DNA from: Calliphora vicina
Lineage: Eukaryota > Arthropoda > Insecta > Diptera > Calliphoridae
NCBI RefSeq assembly: GCF_958450345.1
Contig: NC_088783.1
Span: forward strand, 20,277,701-20,341,700
DNA: 64,000 bases
Direction: 5' to 3'
Positions within the stretch are counted from its first letter, which is position 1. Every line of letters begins with the position of its first letter. The translations under genes and the position numbers were made by a program. The notes under the pieces were generated by a model. The model worked only from the letters and a program-made list of their open reading frames with translations. It was not told where the DNA came from and ran no database searches. Below, one piece after another: positions 34,795-46,617 of this stretch.

Positions 34795-35440
34795 AGCTAC
34801 GACCTTTTCCCATAATTCTGGCAACATGTTGATTGCTCGCCAAAATAACTCATCGGTTCAGAATCAAGACAATTCTGAACTGATCGAAACAAATAGAAGT
34901 CGGAAGTGGCAAGGTCTGGACTATAAGGCGGTGAGGCAAAACTTATTTCAAAATAGATTTCAACAGGTATTGTAACTTGTAGCCTAACTCTGTCATGATT
35001 AAGGTTTCATGTCTGGCCGCCTATTCTGGCCGTTATTTGGTCAATGATCGCTTCAAACGAATCACTTACACTCGGTTAAGGTTCCCTGTGATGGTCTGAT
35101 TAGATTTCTGTAGCTGATAATAGATAGGACCCTTTTGGTTTTACTAAATACCATAGCCAAAATCGTTTTTCAAGGTCTCTTAGCATCAATTCATATGGTA
35201 CCCCATTTTCCCTGCTTTTTGATGAATCCTGCTGCTTGAAAACGTTTTGAAATTGGTGATTGAGTAGTTCCCAATGTTTTAGCAAGCTCTTGTTGAGTTT
35301 GACAATAATCTTCATGGTTCAAACTTTTTTCAGTGGCCTTGGAGTTCTTTGTCTTCCGGGTCAAAATCATCAATTCTTAACAACACAAACCATCTCTCGC
35401 ATATTGAAACCGATGAAACACATTCATCATAAGCTTAGGT
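34795..35440 (-). pseudogene. Mariner transposase relic 2
   Basis: Minus strand. The N-terminal part near 35440-35190 reads MMNVFHRFQYARD, then a helix-turn-helix segment QQELAKTLGTTQSPISKRF. After a large gap, C-terminal pieces near 35095-34800 include LKPKG-type text, a frameshifted proline-rich region around the third catalytic Asp, and INMLPELW. Several frame changes and loss of the middle make it inactive. It is related to the relics at 31.6 and 46.6 kb, and the GTCCGGAC-type DNA shared by relics 1 and 2 suggests one family. Confidence 0.75.
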
Positions 35441-35559
35441 GAGCTTCTGCGGAACATTTTTTCGAATTGAAGAAGTAAAGCTAAACTTTCCGCATATGAC
35501 GCTTTGTTGGTACAAAATGTGATCTTTTCAAAGCAAATAATTAATAATACAATATTAAG

Positions 35560-36840
35560 GTTAAGTCTGGACATAAAAAATATGGAGTAGTATGCGGCTG
35601 GAAGAGGCCTTTAAAATTATACCCGATATTATATGAGTTGCTTTGGAAAAAAATTCAAATATTTACCAAAAAAAAACTAAAAAAGCTTTTTGTGAAAATG
35701 GTTATCACTAGACACAAAATATTTTAGAAGATAACAAATCACTTTTCTCATCTTCCTACGAAGAGAGTTGCTCTTATATACATAAGTAATGTGTCTGAGT
35801 TAAAACTATAATTTCATTATTATTTTTAACTTTGATACATTTAAGGCTTAGTATGTACTTAACAAATTTAATATTAAATACATCGCCACATGAAAGGCGT
35901 TAATTTAAAAAAATATTTTTTTGTCAAAAATTATTTTTTTTTTAATATTTAATGTTTATCCAAATTCAATGCAAAATATCAATCGCAAAACTGCCTAATT
36001 TATGCAATTTAATAAATAACTACTGATAAAAACTACTGAAAATAAATTAAAAAAAATTTATTTTTACAAATAATTCCATAAATCATTAAATTTTAAATAA
36101 AAAAATTCTACTCATAAAAGTTTTTAACATTTTCAATTAAATTCCACATTCCTGAGATAAAACTGTGGAGTTGAAGTTGTGTGGAGTATGTGGCGTGCCT
36201 ATATGAGAAATATATTTTGCAAGAGGTTCCCTTTTTGGTTCTCGAGTAGTGTTTTTATGCTTCAAAATGTATATATGTATATATCGCAACGGAAATACTC
36301 GATTTTAATATTTTATATAAATTTCAATTATATTTTGTAACAGTATAAGTTATTTTTAATATTGTAAAAGCTATTTTAGTATCTAAAAATGTAAATGAAA
36401 TTTATTCTCTTACTCCCATCTCTGGCTTTGGTTTATGTCTTCAATAAACTAATCGTTTTAAATTAACATTTCCCCAACAGAGGTCTGACTCATATAAATA
36501 TTTATTTCACAAATAAGCTTTCAAAGTTATACAAAAAAGCTTTTATATACTGTTAATTTAACACAAAGCTTTCGTAAGATAACAATCCACAAATTTCCCC
36601 CATCATTCATACAAGTCCAAAAGCGAATCAAATTAATTTATGTGTATGTAGAAAAATGCCGCCGCCATTACAAACGATATAAATTCCCCGGTGAAAACAA
36701 TACACAGATTTAACAGAACACCAGCAATGTAAAAGAAAAACAAAGTTTTTCGCTTACATTACAATTACAGCGCCAGCCTGTGTGAACAGGAAGAAATCAA
36801 AAACATTGTACATATATACAACAAAAACAAAATTAAAAAA
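35560..36840. other. AT-rich intergenic DNA, no gene seen
   Basis: No domain-bearing frame, RNA gene or repeat end is identifiable. A (TA)/(TATG) microsatellite-like patch occurs near 36268-36282. Confidence 0.35.
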
Positions 36841-37050
36841 AAACTAGTAAGAAAGTATAGTCGGTCAAGCCCGACCATATTATACCCTACACGAGAAGAT
36901 TATTATAAACAGTTCTCTTTTAAAATTTATATGGGAGCTATGACTAATTATGGACCAAATAAGGTGATATGACTTCAGTGTATATGAAACTTATTTGTGT
37001 TGAATTTTAATTGAATACCAACATTTATAAGAAATCTATACTCGTTATAC
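36841..37050 (-). mobile_element. Family 1 Helentron-like element, copy 1b, 3' half
   Basis: Minus-strand copy starting with the reverse complement of the 3' end (CTAGTAAGAAAGTATAGTCG; GTCAAGCCCGACC) and running to TTGAATACCAACATTTATAA. The rest of a family 1 copy appears at 41177-41564. About 35 bp around AACTTATTTG...ACCAACAT are present in both pieces. Confidence 0.65.
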
Positions 37051-37055
37051 TTTTT

Positions 37056-37419
37056 ATATATCGCACTTGAACAACAATTGTATTAACTCAAAATTTTTTA
37101 AATTTCACTTTTTCAAGAAATCAACTAACAACATCACTATAAAATTTTCAACGTATTCCTATTACTTTTTCACATTTGAGACCATTTTCGTAATAATGTA
37201 GTGACTACAAAAGGGTATTATTTTGAGTTAATACAAAATTGGAAACAGAAATGCGTCGTATATTTTCATAAAAAAATGTATTATTTTTAGCTGAGCCTCT
37301 ATGAGCCTCTGAGTTAAAAATAATCAAATTGTTTTATTTAAATTTGGTTGTATTTTGAGTTGATACTGTTTTGTTGATAAAATAATACAAAAAAAATGGT
37401 ATTAACTCAAAAAATTGAT
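37056..37419. mobile_element. Element E, copy E2 (deleted), preserving the empty site of I
   Basis: The left end is ATATCGCACTTGAACAACAA, then TTGTATTAACTCAAAATTTT. The interior matches E1 but reads GTTAAAAATAATCAAATTG continuously at about 37313-37331, where E1 carries the 1.4-kb element I. The right terminus is missing: similarity stops near 37419, close to the 5' end of the LINE. Confidence 0.75.
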
Positions 37420-37453
37420 TTTTTTTTTGTGTGTTTCTTTTAAGAAAATTTAA

Positions 37454-37798
37454 AAGAAACACATACATTGTTTTATTTATCCTGTGCAATCAAAGAACCT
37501 AGTTGATACCCATTATCCCCAACTCTCGCAAACCATGAATAATAAAGGTTCATACGCTAGTGTTCTAAAAACGAATCCAACTTTTGCTCAAAACCCACCA
37601 ATAGGAAAAGAAAATAACCCTAATATCAATGTGGAATTTGCAGACCAACATCCCACTTCTAATTTTAGTCGACTGGAAGCTACAATAGAGACCCTAGTGA
37701 AATCGGTTAACAATTTTACCAACTCTATGAGTAATATGATGCAGGAAATGCTTAAAATGCAATCCATGTTATTACAAGCTATCCTAAATAAGCCATGA
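37454..37798 (+). pseudogene. LINE ORF1 C-terminal fragment
   Basis: An open frame runs from a stop at 37451-37453 to TGA at 37796-37798. No ATG lies upstream of about 37534, so this is a 5'-truncated ORF1 and not a complete gene. In Jockey-clade elements ORF1 is several hundred residues and encodes a nucleic-acid-binding Gag-like protein with CCHC knuckles. No knuckle remains in this piece. The C-terminal part (LEATIETLVKSVNNF, then MSNMMQEMLKMQSMLL) looks like an amphipathic or coiled-coil tail that could mediate multimerisation. ORF1 stop and ORF2 start overlap as ATGA at 37795-37798, consistent with coupled translation by termination-reinitiation. Function is inferred from family and position. 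Confidence 0.8.
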
Positions 37799-40474
37799 AC
37801 TGTTTGAAAATATGTTTCTGGAATGCAAACGGCATACGCCAACACAAAAACGAACTCGAATATTTTTTAAGAAACCAACAAATTGATATAATGCTGGTTT
37901 CTGAAACTCATTTGACGTCCAGAAGTTCATTTCGAATAAATGAATACGTAATATATGATACCAAAGATCCCAGAGGTAGAGCATGCGGAGGCTCGGCAAT
38001 TTTAATAAAAGCTCGAATCAAACACTACTTAATGTGTGATCTTTGCGAAGATTATCTTCAAGCTACTACAATCTGTCTTGAAGATTTTCATCGAAACTTA
38101 GTGATTTCATCGATATACTAGATTTTCAATTACAGAAAGTCAATATAATAGATTTTTTAAATCACTAGGCCCCCTTTTCCTGGCTGCTGGCGATTATAAT
38201 GCTAAGCACACATTCTGGGGATCACGACTGATTACCCCTAAAGGTCGTGTTTTGTTTGATACAATTTCTAAAATGGGTTTGAATGTGATTTCGAGCGGCC
38301 AACCTACCTACTGGCCTACTGACCCACGAAAAATACCGGATGTTATTGATTTTAGCGTGATGAAAAATATCCCTGGAGAAATGATTCAAGTTGAATCCTC
38401 GATGGAACTATCTTCAGATCACTCACCCACTATTGTTACTTTATTGAGCCCCCGAAAAATTGTATCCCCGACTGGTACTTTAGCGATGACAGGCACAAGA
38501 ATTGATTGGCTCAAATATAAAAAATACCTCAGTACACATTGCTCGGAAAACATACCGCTAAGAACACCAGAAAACATCGATCACTCTCTTATCAATTTCG
38601 ATAAAAATCTCAAACTGGCTGCTCAACATGCTACCCAAACCCCCCTACAAATCAGATATAATAAAATTTATTCTGCAGATGTCGAACGGCTCTTAAATGA
38701 AAAAAGAAGAGTTCGAAGAGAGTGGCAATTGCACAGATCCCCCCAACTCAAATCGAAGCTTAAAGATTGTATAAAAAGACTTAAAAAGCTCTTGGAATTT
38801 CGAAAAATGGAATCATTGAATAAATATTTAGAAAGCCTGGACGCAACCCCGCAATCGGATTACTCATTATGGCGAGCAACAAAAAGTCTTAAAAGACCTG
38901 TCATATATAAGCCCCCCTTGCGAAATTCAAGTGGTGGTTGGGCAAGAAATGATACTGAAAAAGGGAATCTGTTTGTTAATCATTTGAAAAACGTATTTAC
39001 ACCGAACACATCAAATGAAGCAATTGAGTTGCCACCTGTTGTACCCCATTTTGGAGCAGTCGTACCCCTACGTTTTGAGATTCGAGAGATCGAAAAGGCT
39101 ATTGTTTATTTAAACTCCAAGAAAGCACCTGGTATTGATAAAATCAGTAACAAGATGCTTATGGAGCTACCCCGGATAGCAATAAAAATAATTCTTTTTA
39201 TTTTTAATGCTATATTACGCCTTGAATATTATCCTCCAGAATGGAAGGTTTCACTGGTTACCATGATACCTAAGCCGGGAAAAGATCACACAAAAGTAGA
39301 ATCATACAGACCAATAAGCCTATTGTCCAATATATCAAAGCTATTTGAGAAGATACTTATGAACAAGTTGCACCCGATGTTAATTGAAAACAATTGTATT
39401 CCGAATCATCAATTTGGTTTTAGAAGAAAACACAGTACTATCGAACAAACCCATAGACTTGTAAATATTGTAAGAAAAGCGTTTGAGGAAAAGAAATATT
39501 GTTCCGCTCTCTTTATTGACATTTCTCAAGCATTTGATAAAGTATGGCATGATGGTTTAATATACAAACTGAGTCAAAATTTACCCGCAAACACACATAA
39601 GCTATTGGAAAGCTATTTAACTGGTCGAACATTTAAGGTTAAAGAAGGAGACTTTTTAAGTAGTCCCCAACCCATTGAAGCTGGAGTCCCACAAGGCAGT
39701 ATCCTGGGACCCTTTTTATATTTGATATATTCGTCTGATATGCCAACTAACAATCGTACTCATACATCAACATTTGCTGATGATACTGCTATTCTAAGCA
39801 TTCATGAAAACCCTCAAGAAGCATCTCGTTACTTACAAAATCACATATTTGAATTAGAAAAATGGTTAAAACAATGGAAAATTAAAGTCAATGAGCAAAA
39901 ATGTACCCATATAACATTTACATTGCGTAGAGAATCATGCCCCCCTATTCATATCAATAACCAAACAATAATTCAACAATCGGAAGTGAAATACCTCGGA
40001 ATACATCTCGATCGTCGCCTTACATGGAAAAGTCATATAGATGCAAAGTTGATTCAAATGAAATTGAAGTCAATTCAAATTAATTGGCTTATTGGTAGAA
40101 ACTCTACGCTTAGTTTAGATTGTAAACTTCTACTTTACAACATGATCATAAAACCGATATGGTGTTATGGCATACAGCTATGGGGCACGGCCTCAGCGTC
40201 AAATGTTGAAAAGATCCAAAGACGCCAAAACAAGTTTTTAAGAATGATCACAGTTGCCCCCTGGTATATCAAAAACGCGAATATACACAAAGATCTAAAC
40301 GTGCCCCTTGTAAAAACTGAGATCACGAAAAATGCAGAAAAATATTTAAAAAAACTTGAAATTCACCCAAACCCACTGGCCCGCAACATATTAAATAACC
40401 GTGGCCACACTCGGTTAAGAAGGAGGGACACAGCAGACCTAATCCAAAGAATAGAAGGAAGAATGCCAATTTAA
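37795..40474 (+). pseudogene. LINE ORF2: AP endonuclease plus reverse transcriptase, one frameshift
   Basis: It starts at the ATG overlapping the ORF1 stop. The N-terminal endonuclease (APE type) shows WNANG near 37819, SETHL near 37897, GDYNAKHTFWGS near 38190 and SDHSP near 38417. Its role is nicking target DNA for target-primed reverse transcription. The reverse transcriptase follows, with RPISLLSNISKLFEKI, QFGFRRKHST, ALFIDISQAFDKVWHDGL, GVPQGSILGPFLY and the catalytic FADD at 39773-39784, then a thumb-like region and IKPIWCYGIQLWG. The frame is broken once near 38118-38121: the first segment ends in TAG and the remaining 740-aa segment continues in another frame. This fits a small deletion where the conserved endonuclease has additional residues. 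All downstream motifs are intact. Jockey-like ORF2 is about 900 aa, and the total here is comparable. Confidence 0.9.
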
Positions 40475-40618
40475 TAAAAGCTAAATGAATAAACAATTTT
40501 TCGTCCGGCACTGGCTGGACTAATTAAATTATAATTATTAGATATAAGATTTGAAGTACTTGTTGTTAGTTCATGAATGAAGATACAATAAATAAAAAAT
40601 AAAATTGAAAAAAAAAAA

Positions 40619-41177
40619 CCGTTCAAAATTCAAGCAAACAATAAATGTACCTAAGATCTCAATAAACAACTTTGTAGAACATATGAACTTCCTAGGAATG
40701 ATTCTTAACACCGTTTAGGTAGGTTAATATAAGTTAGTAAGGAAGTAAACTCAAGCAATTAAGTGTTTTGGGCCATAAACTTTAAAATTATTATAAACTA
40801 AAGCATACTTTTGGGCAGCTTTAAACAAATTTATTTCTAAATGCATTTTGAATTCTTTAAAGTTTTTTGCGATTTTGATCTTGAAGATGAAGTTTTTTTG
40901 ATTTCATATGTTCACAAGTTTTGTTTTTTACGACAAGGGCTACAACTATGCCTCAGAGAGTAAATCAAAATTTCGAACTGTTTGCAAGATATGAGAAAAT
41001 TGTAATTTTTTTGCAAAAATGACAACGAGGCCCTAAAACTTTGGGGACCCATAAAAAAAACTGCATGACTTTGGGCAAAACTGGGAGACACGTGTCTTTT
41101 TTTTTGGTATTTTATCACGTAGTGGTATCCGTATATGGTTATATTTCCAAGACTCAACAAATTACACACAGTGTAAC
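40619..41177. mobile_element. Fold-back element G, copy G3 (right half)
   Basis: Begins directly after the LINE poly-A with AACCGTTCAAAATTCAAG. It passes through ACACCGTTTAGGTAGG and the right arm (AAACTGTTTGCAAGATATG-like text) and ends AATTACACACAGTGTAAC. The matching left half is absent on the other side of the LINE, where element E2 is found instead. Confidence 0.7.
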
Positions 41178-41564
41178 TTATTTGTATTGAATTTTATTTG
41201 AATACCAACATATTATTGTGTGATATTATAAAGTGATTTTTGGAAGTGGGCCTTATATGGGAACTATGACTAAATATGGACCGATTGTAACAAAATGTTG
41301 GTAATAATGAACCGATTCTAGCCAAATTCAATATGCTTTATCCTTGGGGCATAAGAAAAGTTTGCGCAAAACTCTGTCGAATTGTCTTTGAAATTACGAC
41401 CTGTAGTTTGATTCAAATGATATATGGACGGACGGACATCGCGTAATCGACTCAGAAAGTGATCCTGAGCAGATTGGTATTCTTTATGGTGGTGTTGGGA
41501 CAATAGTGTTGCATTTTACAAACATAAGCAGTGAACCCCACTATGGTGGTGTAGGGTATAATAA
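41177..41564 (-). mobile_element. Family 1 Helentron-like element, copy 1b, 5' half
   Basis: Contains AGTGATTTTTGGAAGTGGGC, the block GACGGACGGACATCGCGTAA, and ends with the inverse 5' hairpin CCCCACTATGGTGGTGTAGG + GTATAATAA. It probably completes the piece at 36841-37050, making the 37.06-41.18 kb contents a nested cluster. Confidence 0.65.
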
Positions 41565-41569
41565 CAGCA

Positions 41570-42825
41570 TGAATACATTAAGAGGAAAACACGTAGCTAC
41601 TGTTGTTGTTTGTTGTGTTGCTGTGATTGTTGTTTATAATTGTATTTGTGTTTGTTGTTGTAGATGTCATGATGTGACAAGCAAAAACAAAACAAACATG
41701 CAGAGAAAATGAACAAAAGTACATGATGAGAAAGCAAGCACTATTTTGGTATTCCTCAGGTGGCTGCTGCAAGTAAAATAACATTTCACCAATACAACTA
41801 CGACACTGTACACACAATGTAATCGAAGTTTATGTGTATGTGTGTTTTTATATGAAGGAAATATGTTGGAAAAAAGAAAATAAAAATATTATTTTAAAAC
41901 ATCAAGCACATGGATATGATTAGTTGTAGTGTTGTTGGTGCATAGAAAACACGTGTAAAGAAAACGTTTATAGCTGAGAGTGAAAAAATTAAAGAATTTT
42001 AAATTAATAATTTAATAAATAATTTAAATAGAAGAAAATATTTTTTAAATCTAATATTTATTTAAGAAAAAAATAAAAAAAAAAAATGTTTTTAAACAAA
42101 ATAAACTACTGCAATGACCATGACCCTGGTTTTAAAATAAAGTGAATGTATTATATTTGTTTTTACTTTTTGTTTAACAAAAGGACATCAAAATATCAAC
42201 TGTATGCAGGTCAATGGGGTAAATGTTATCTATATGTAAGAATATATGTTTATAAGTATGAATGTATTGGTATGTGTGTATAAAGGTTTAGTGTATGTGT
42301 TACTGGGTGCATTATTATGTTAGTGTGTCTTTATGGATTTTTAAGCACGAGACTAAAAACGTTTTATTGCATTTTCCAAATCAAATACAAATATTTTAAC
42401 CTTTTTAAAGTGTGTTTGTATGGGTTCTTTTATATATATGTATCTGTGTATATATAGGTAACTAGAGAAAATTCTTTGTATTTACTACAATGTTCACGTG
42501 TCGGCAAAGTTACTCTTGGAAACCTTAAAGAAACAACTTATTTTTATCGATTTTCATAATTATTGCACATTTTTTGTTTGCATTAAACTCACCCTACTGT
42601 GTTCATCATAACTTAGTAACAAGTAATTTTATGCACATTGCAGAGGGTAAGACTTGTATATTTGTATCCATTTGGAAATACACAATTCAACATTACTTAC
42701 ATTTGTATATAGTTCCGGTGTAGATATATCAGCATCGCAAATTTTTAATAGCAATAATTGTTTTGCCATAATAGGTATACTTTCTTATGAAGACTTGAAA
42801 TAAGAGAATTTTCATTAAAATCAAA
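41570..42825. other. Intergenic DNA with (TTG)n patch, no gene seen
   Basis: A GTT/TTG-rich patch at 41600-41665 gives cysteine- and valine-rich open frames on both strands, which are artefacts of the simple repeat. The remainder is AT-rich with TATG/TGTA-type microsatellite text near 42220-42300 and 42430-42460. Confidence 0.4.
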
Positions 42826-42829
42826 TATT

Positions 42830-44007
42830 GAAAATTTTGAACTTTGACCTGCACGATTTAAAAGTTGCGTATTTCGATATTAGTAAAACTTTCCGATCAT
42901 AATTAAAATTACCAGGACTACAATATTATGAATAGCTTTTACTTAAAATTTATAATAGTAAGGAATTGGGCTCATTCATCAAAATAGGGACAAAAAATTA
43001 GTTTTTCTTGAAAATCTAAAAATTTAAAAATTTAAACTGTAAGAGGTATTAACATAATTTTTTCACATTTTTATTCCCTATTATGATCTCAATAAATCCC
43101 AAAGTGATGGTCAAAAAATAATGAAATTTATTTAACAAAATTTTTAAAAATTTTAAAATGGAGATTGAAACGTCCGTTAAAAAAAAAATATCTTTTTGGC
43201 CATAACTGCGAATAGGTTAACGGTATCCTACGAAGACAAAAACTCATACACAAGTAAATACGGATATATTTTAAATAAAAATTGGCTTTTATTTTAATTT
43301 GTCTCAATATATGTATGTTAATATGAATAACACTTATTAGGCAACGTAAAAAAATATAAATCGAAAATAAAAGTTATGAGCAACGAAAAAAAATATTTAT
43401 TATGAATAACTCTTATTTGAAAACGTAAAAATTATTCATTGATTTATGACTAACTTTTCAGTCTCAAGAAATTTAATAACAGTTATTTTTGGTCTCTGAT
43501 TTTTTTTTCCTAAATTTCTTGTTCAATTGGCCTGAGACACGTTAATGCTCTGGCGAATTTGTAATAACATTAACATTTTTTAACCAAATTTTATCATTTA
43601 TATCTCATTACAACGATAATTACGTATACATTTCGATTCTTTTGCATTCAATTGCAGAAGTATTTATTTAGTAGCAAAATTTTTACAAAAACTGACAATT
43701 TTTTTTCCGAATTTTGGCGATAATACATTTTTGGGTCATTTTGACCCAAAGGAGGTACAGGGTTAATTTTCAAAATTCTACATATTTCTAGAATACAATG
43801 CAGAAAGTTAACGAGTTTCACCTATTTATTCCATATAAATAGTAAACTTTTGCATAAATCTGAACTTTGACCTCGATGCGCGACCAGAAATCGTTGTCCG
43901 ATTTGGCTCAAATTTTCACCAGTTAACTTTTAGGCCTAGTGTCACAATATTCCACCCTGCACTCTTCAAAATTTTAACAAACATTTTTTTCCATACAACT
44001 GATTGTC
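42830..44007 (-). mobile_element. GAGTGTCCC-family element, copy D (diverged long form)
   Basis: Reverse-orientation relative of copies A-C. It shares TAAAACTTTCCGATC, CGAATAGGTTAACGGTATCC + TACGAAGACAAAAACTCATA and GGCCTGAGACACGTTAATG. Its outer plus-strand right end (CAACTGATTGTCACTCTAAT) resembles the outer end of copy C rather than copy A. It contains a private internal stretch near 43305-43515 with two GAATAAC(A/T)CTTATT phrases. No transposase ORF is present. Confidence 0.6.
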
Positions 44008-44065
44008 ACTCTAATGTACATACATATTTATAAATACAAATAAAGGAAGAAAAATGTAAAATAAA

Positions 44066-44773
44066 AACAATTAAGAAAGTATGGTCGGTCAAGCCCGACC
44101 AAATAATACCCTACACCAAGTAAATGAGTAAAAATATTTTTGAGTGATTTTCGGAAGTGGGCCTTATATGGGAGCTATGACCAATTATGGACCGATCACC
44201 ATAAAATTAGGTCGTGTGATTTATGTCTATATGAAAGTTATTTATGTTGAATTTTGTGAGTATACCAACATTTTTAATCGATTTATGCACGTTAAAGTGA
44301 TTTTCGGAAGCGGGTCTATATGGGAGCTATGACTAATTATGGACCGATCGTAACAAAATTTGGTGACATGAATTTTGTATATATAAAACTTATTTGGAGT
44401 GAAATTTGTGTAGATACATAAATAAATTAAACATTTATGACCGATAAAGTCCAATTTCGAGAGGACATTTGTATGGGGGCTAGGTGAAATAATGGACCGA
44501 TTTCAGCCAGTTTCAATATGCTTCGTCTTTGGGCCGAAGAAATTATATGTACCAAATTTTATCGAAATATCTTCAAAATTGCGACCTGTACTCTGCGCAC
44601 AAGGTTTACATGGACAGCAAGCCAGACGGACGGACATCGTTTAATCGACTCAGAAAGTGATTCTAAGTCGATCGGTATACATTAAGGTGAGTGTTAGATC
44701 AATATTTTTGGCGTTACAAACATCTGCACAAACGCATAATACCATCCCCACTATGGTGGTGTAGGGTATAATA
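44066..44773 (-). mobile_element. Family 1 Helentron-like element, copy 1c (near full length)
   Basis: Reverse-orientation counterpart of copy 1a. It starts AACAATTAAGAAAGTATGGT with hairpin GGTCGGTCAAGCCCGACC. The interior contains duplicated CGGAAG(T/C)GGG phrases, then GACGGACGGACATCG and the terminal CCACTATGGTGGTGTAGGGT + ATAATAA. The two 60-70 aa frames inside are mirrors of those in copy 1a and are spurious. Confidence 0.75.
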
Positions 44774-45215
44774 AAGTTTGTAGAAAAATATCAATCAATA
44801 AAGAAATAAAATATTTGTAATACTATCGTGTAAATAATAAATGTTTTTTCGAAACGATTTTTCGAAATACCTAATGATTTCAATAATATATTAAATTTGA
44901 AAAGTGTTAATACTCAGTATTGCCGTCTAAAATACCTTTTGTATCATTTTTTTCATTGAATACAAATTATACTAAAATTTACTTTTTCCAAATTATTTCT
45001 TCCACTGCTCATTAAAAACATAATAGTCTTTTTAAATTTCAAAAATTGTTACGATATCTTAAACGGTCCGTGTTTTATGAGCTTTTGAAGCCAACATAAA
45101 ATTTGTCAAAACAAAATTGTCAACAAATTATTATTTTCATTGCGCTTAAAGGTATGCTATAAAAATTGTATATAACGAATGTTTATGAATGTTGGTGCCA
45201 ACACTACACCATTTT
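44774..45215. other. AT-rich intergenic DNA, no gene seen
   Basis: No coding, RNA or repeat signal supported. Confidence 0.35.
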
Positions 45216-45218
45216 TAA

Positions 45219-45425
45219 TTGAAATTGAGATCATTATTCATGATATTGAGAAAATTTCAAATGAAATTAAGAATTTCCATTTTAAATTGAGAAAATTCCA
45301 AATGATATTGAGAATTTCAAAATGAAATTGAGAAAATTCCAAAAGAAATTGAGAAATTTGATTTGAAATTGAGAAAATTACAAATGAAATTGAGAACTTC
45401 AATTTGAAATTGAAAAATTCCTATT
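45219..45425. repeat. Degenerate minisatellite, ~21-bp unit
   Basis: About ten head-to-tail variants of AAATTGAGAAAATTCCAAATG, with spacing near 20-23 bp and frequent indels (for example 45289, 45328, 45368). There is no ORF, and flanks are ordinary AT-rich DNA. Confidence 0.8.
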
Positions 45426-45806
45426 TATATTTAAATTCAGAATGTCAACGAGATTTTCTATTCAGAACTTATATAGAAAAACAAACATTTGATCAGTTTA
45501 TATTTGTTGAGTAATAAAATTATATTTTTCCCGATTCAGTCACCTTATAAATTTGCCTTGGTGGCTTTCGCTTAAAAGATTTTGTTTCATTTAATCTTAA
45601 AGCTGTCTAAAAAATACTAATACATATGTATGTACTTGATATTCTTTAAAAATAACTTTTTATTTGAAAACTACTGGAGGTAATTTACAAGTTGTTACAG
45701 CACCAGTATATTTTGGCACTTTGCCCAATTGTTTGCAAATACTTACAGTTGTGTAACTATAAAAACAAAAATAATGCCTTCTGTAAAACTACAACAAATT
45801 GAATAA

Positions 45807-46002
45807 ACATTAGACCTGGTCATAAAAAATAGATTTGCTTTGGATGGATCTTTAAATAAGTAAAAAAAATTGCCATTGTTTACACAATTTTACTACTTTA
45901 AATGGATATGCAATCGTTAAATTTTGCATCAAATAGTTTTAGATACTAATGAAGATTCCAAAGCAAATATATGTATGTATGTTTTAAAACCAGGTCTAAT
46001 GT
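45807..46002. mobile_element. Palindromic MITE with TIR ACATTAGACCTGG
   Basis: The left end ACATTAGACCTGGTCATAAA and the right end ACCAGGTCTAATGT are inverted. A second matching block, AAATAGATTTGCTTTGGA against TTCCAAAGCAAATATAT, lies inside. The perfect outer repeat is 13 bp. There is no ORF and no convincing target duplication. Confidence 0.75.
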
Positions 46003-46394
46003 AAATATGTATATATTTATGTAAGTCTATTTGGCAGCACAATATGTTATTTAAGTTTTTTGTAGTAAATATTAAACCTCACAAAATATATTATCGACCA
46101 GGCTTAAATAAAGGCTCATCAACTTCAAATGTTGTAACAGTTTTGAAATATTTTTAAAAATTTTTTAATCCAACAAAGCTTTAAGAACTATAGCCATTCT
46201 ATGATGACAAATTTTAGAAATAAAATAGTACAAGTTACAGCAAATAACATGCGATGCAGGCAATTTGTCAGTGCGGAAAATATGATGATCAAAATTTTGA
46301 ATATGTTAAAACTGATCTAAATAAAACTGCGAAAGAGTAATATTTCAGATATTTTCAGAAAGCAATACTGATTTTACTTGATTAGTAAAACCCA

Positions 46395-46540
46395 TATCCA
46401 TAACACCGCCATATTATGTGGCTATTATTCATTTCCTGAGTCTAATAGACGATGTCACTCCGTCTGTTTTGCTGGCTGGTTGTCTCTGTAAATCTTGTGC
46501 GCAAAGTATAGGACGCAATTTTGACGATTTTTCGACGAAA
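46395..46540 (+). mobile_element. Family 1 Helentron-like fragment, copy 1e
   Basis: Diverged internal piece with CTGAGTCTAATAGACGATGT, then GCTGGCTGGTTGTCTCTGTA and AATCTTGTGCGCAAAGTATA, matching 5440-5540 of copy 1a. Both ends are missing. Confidence 0.6.
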
Positions 46541-46617
46541 TTCGCTAACTGCATTTGGTTTGGTCCAAGGGCGAACAACTTCAAATAGTTCGAAATATGT
46601 CCATTATTTCTTTAGGA

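Larger units (their letters stand above)
37431..40618 (+). mobile_element. Jockey-clade non-LTR retrotransposon, 5' truncated, poly-A tailed
   Basis: A LINE with the C-terminal part of ORF1, overlapping ORF2, a short 3' UTR (40475-40607) with AATAAA-type signals, and an A11 tail ending at 40618. The 5' end is not exact: E2 sequence stops near 37419 and ORF1 is open from 37454. No clear target-site duplication is visible. The right flank (CCGTTCAAAATTCAAG) is the interior of fold-back element G, while the left flank is element E. It has only one visible lesion in ORF2, so it is probably the youngest coding element here. Confidence 0.9.

Noticed and set aside
36841..41564. The whole interval as one large composite transposon
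   Set aside because: The outer pieces are halves of a known dispersed family and the contents belong to separate families, so nested or rearranged insertions explain it better.
41506..41817. Overlapping 68-aa (+) and 79-aa (-) open frames rich in Val/Cys or Asn/Thr
   Set aside because: Both arise from a GTT/TTG simple repeat; no domain, no splice or start context.
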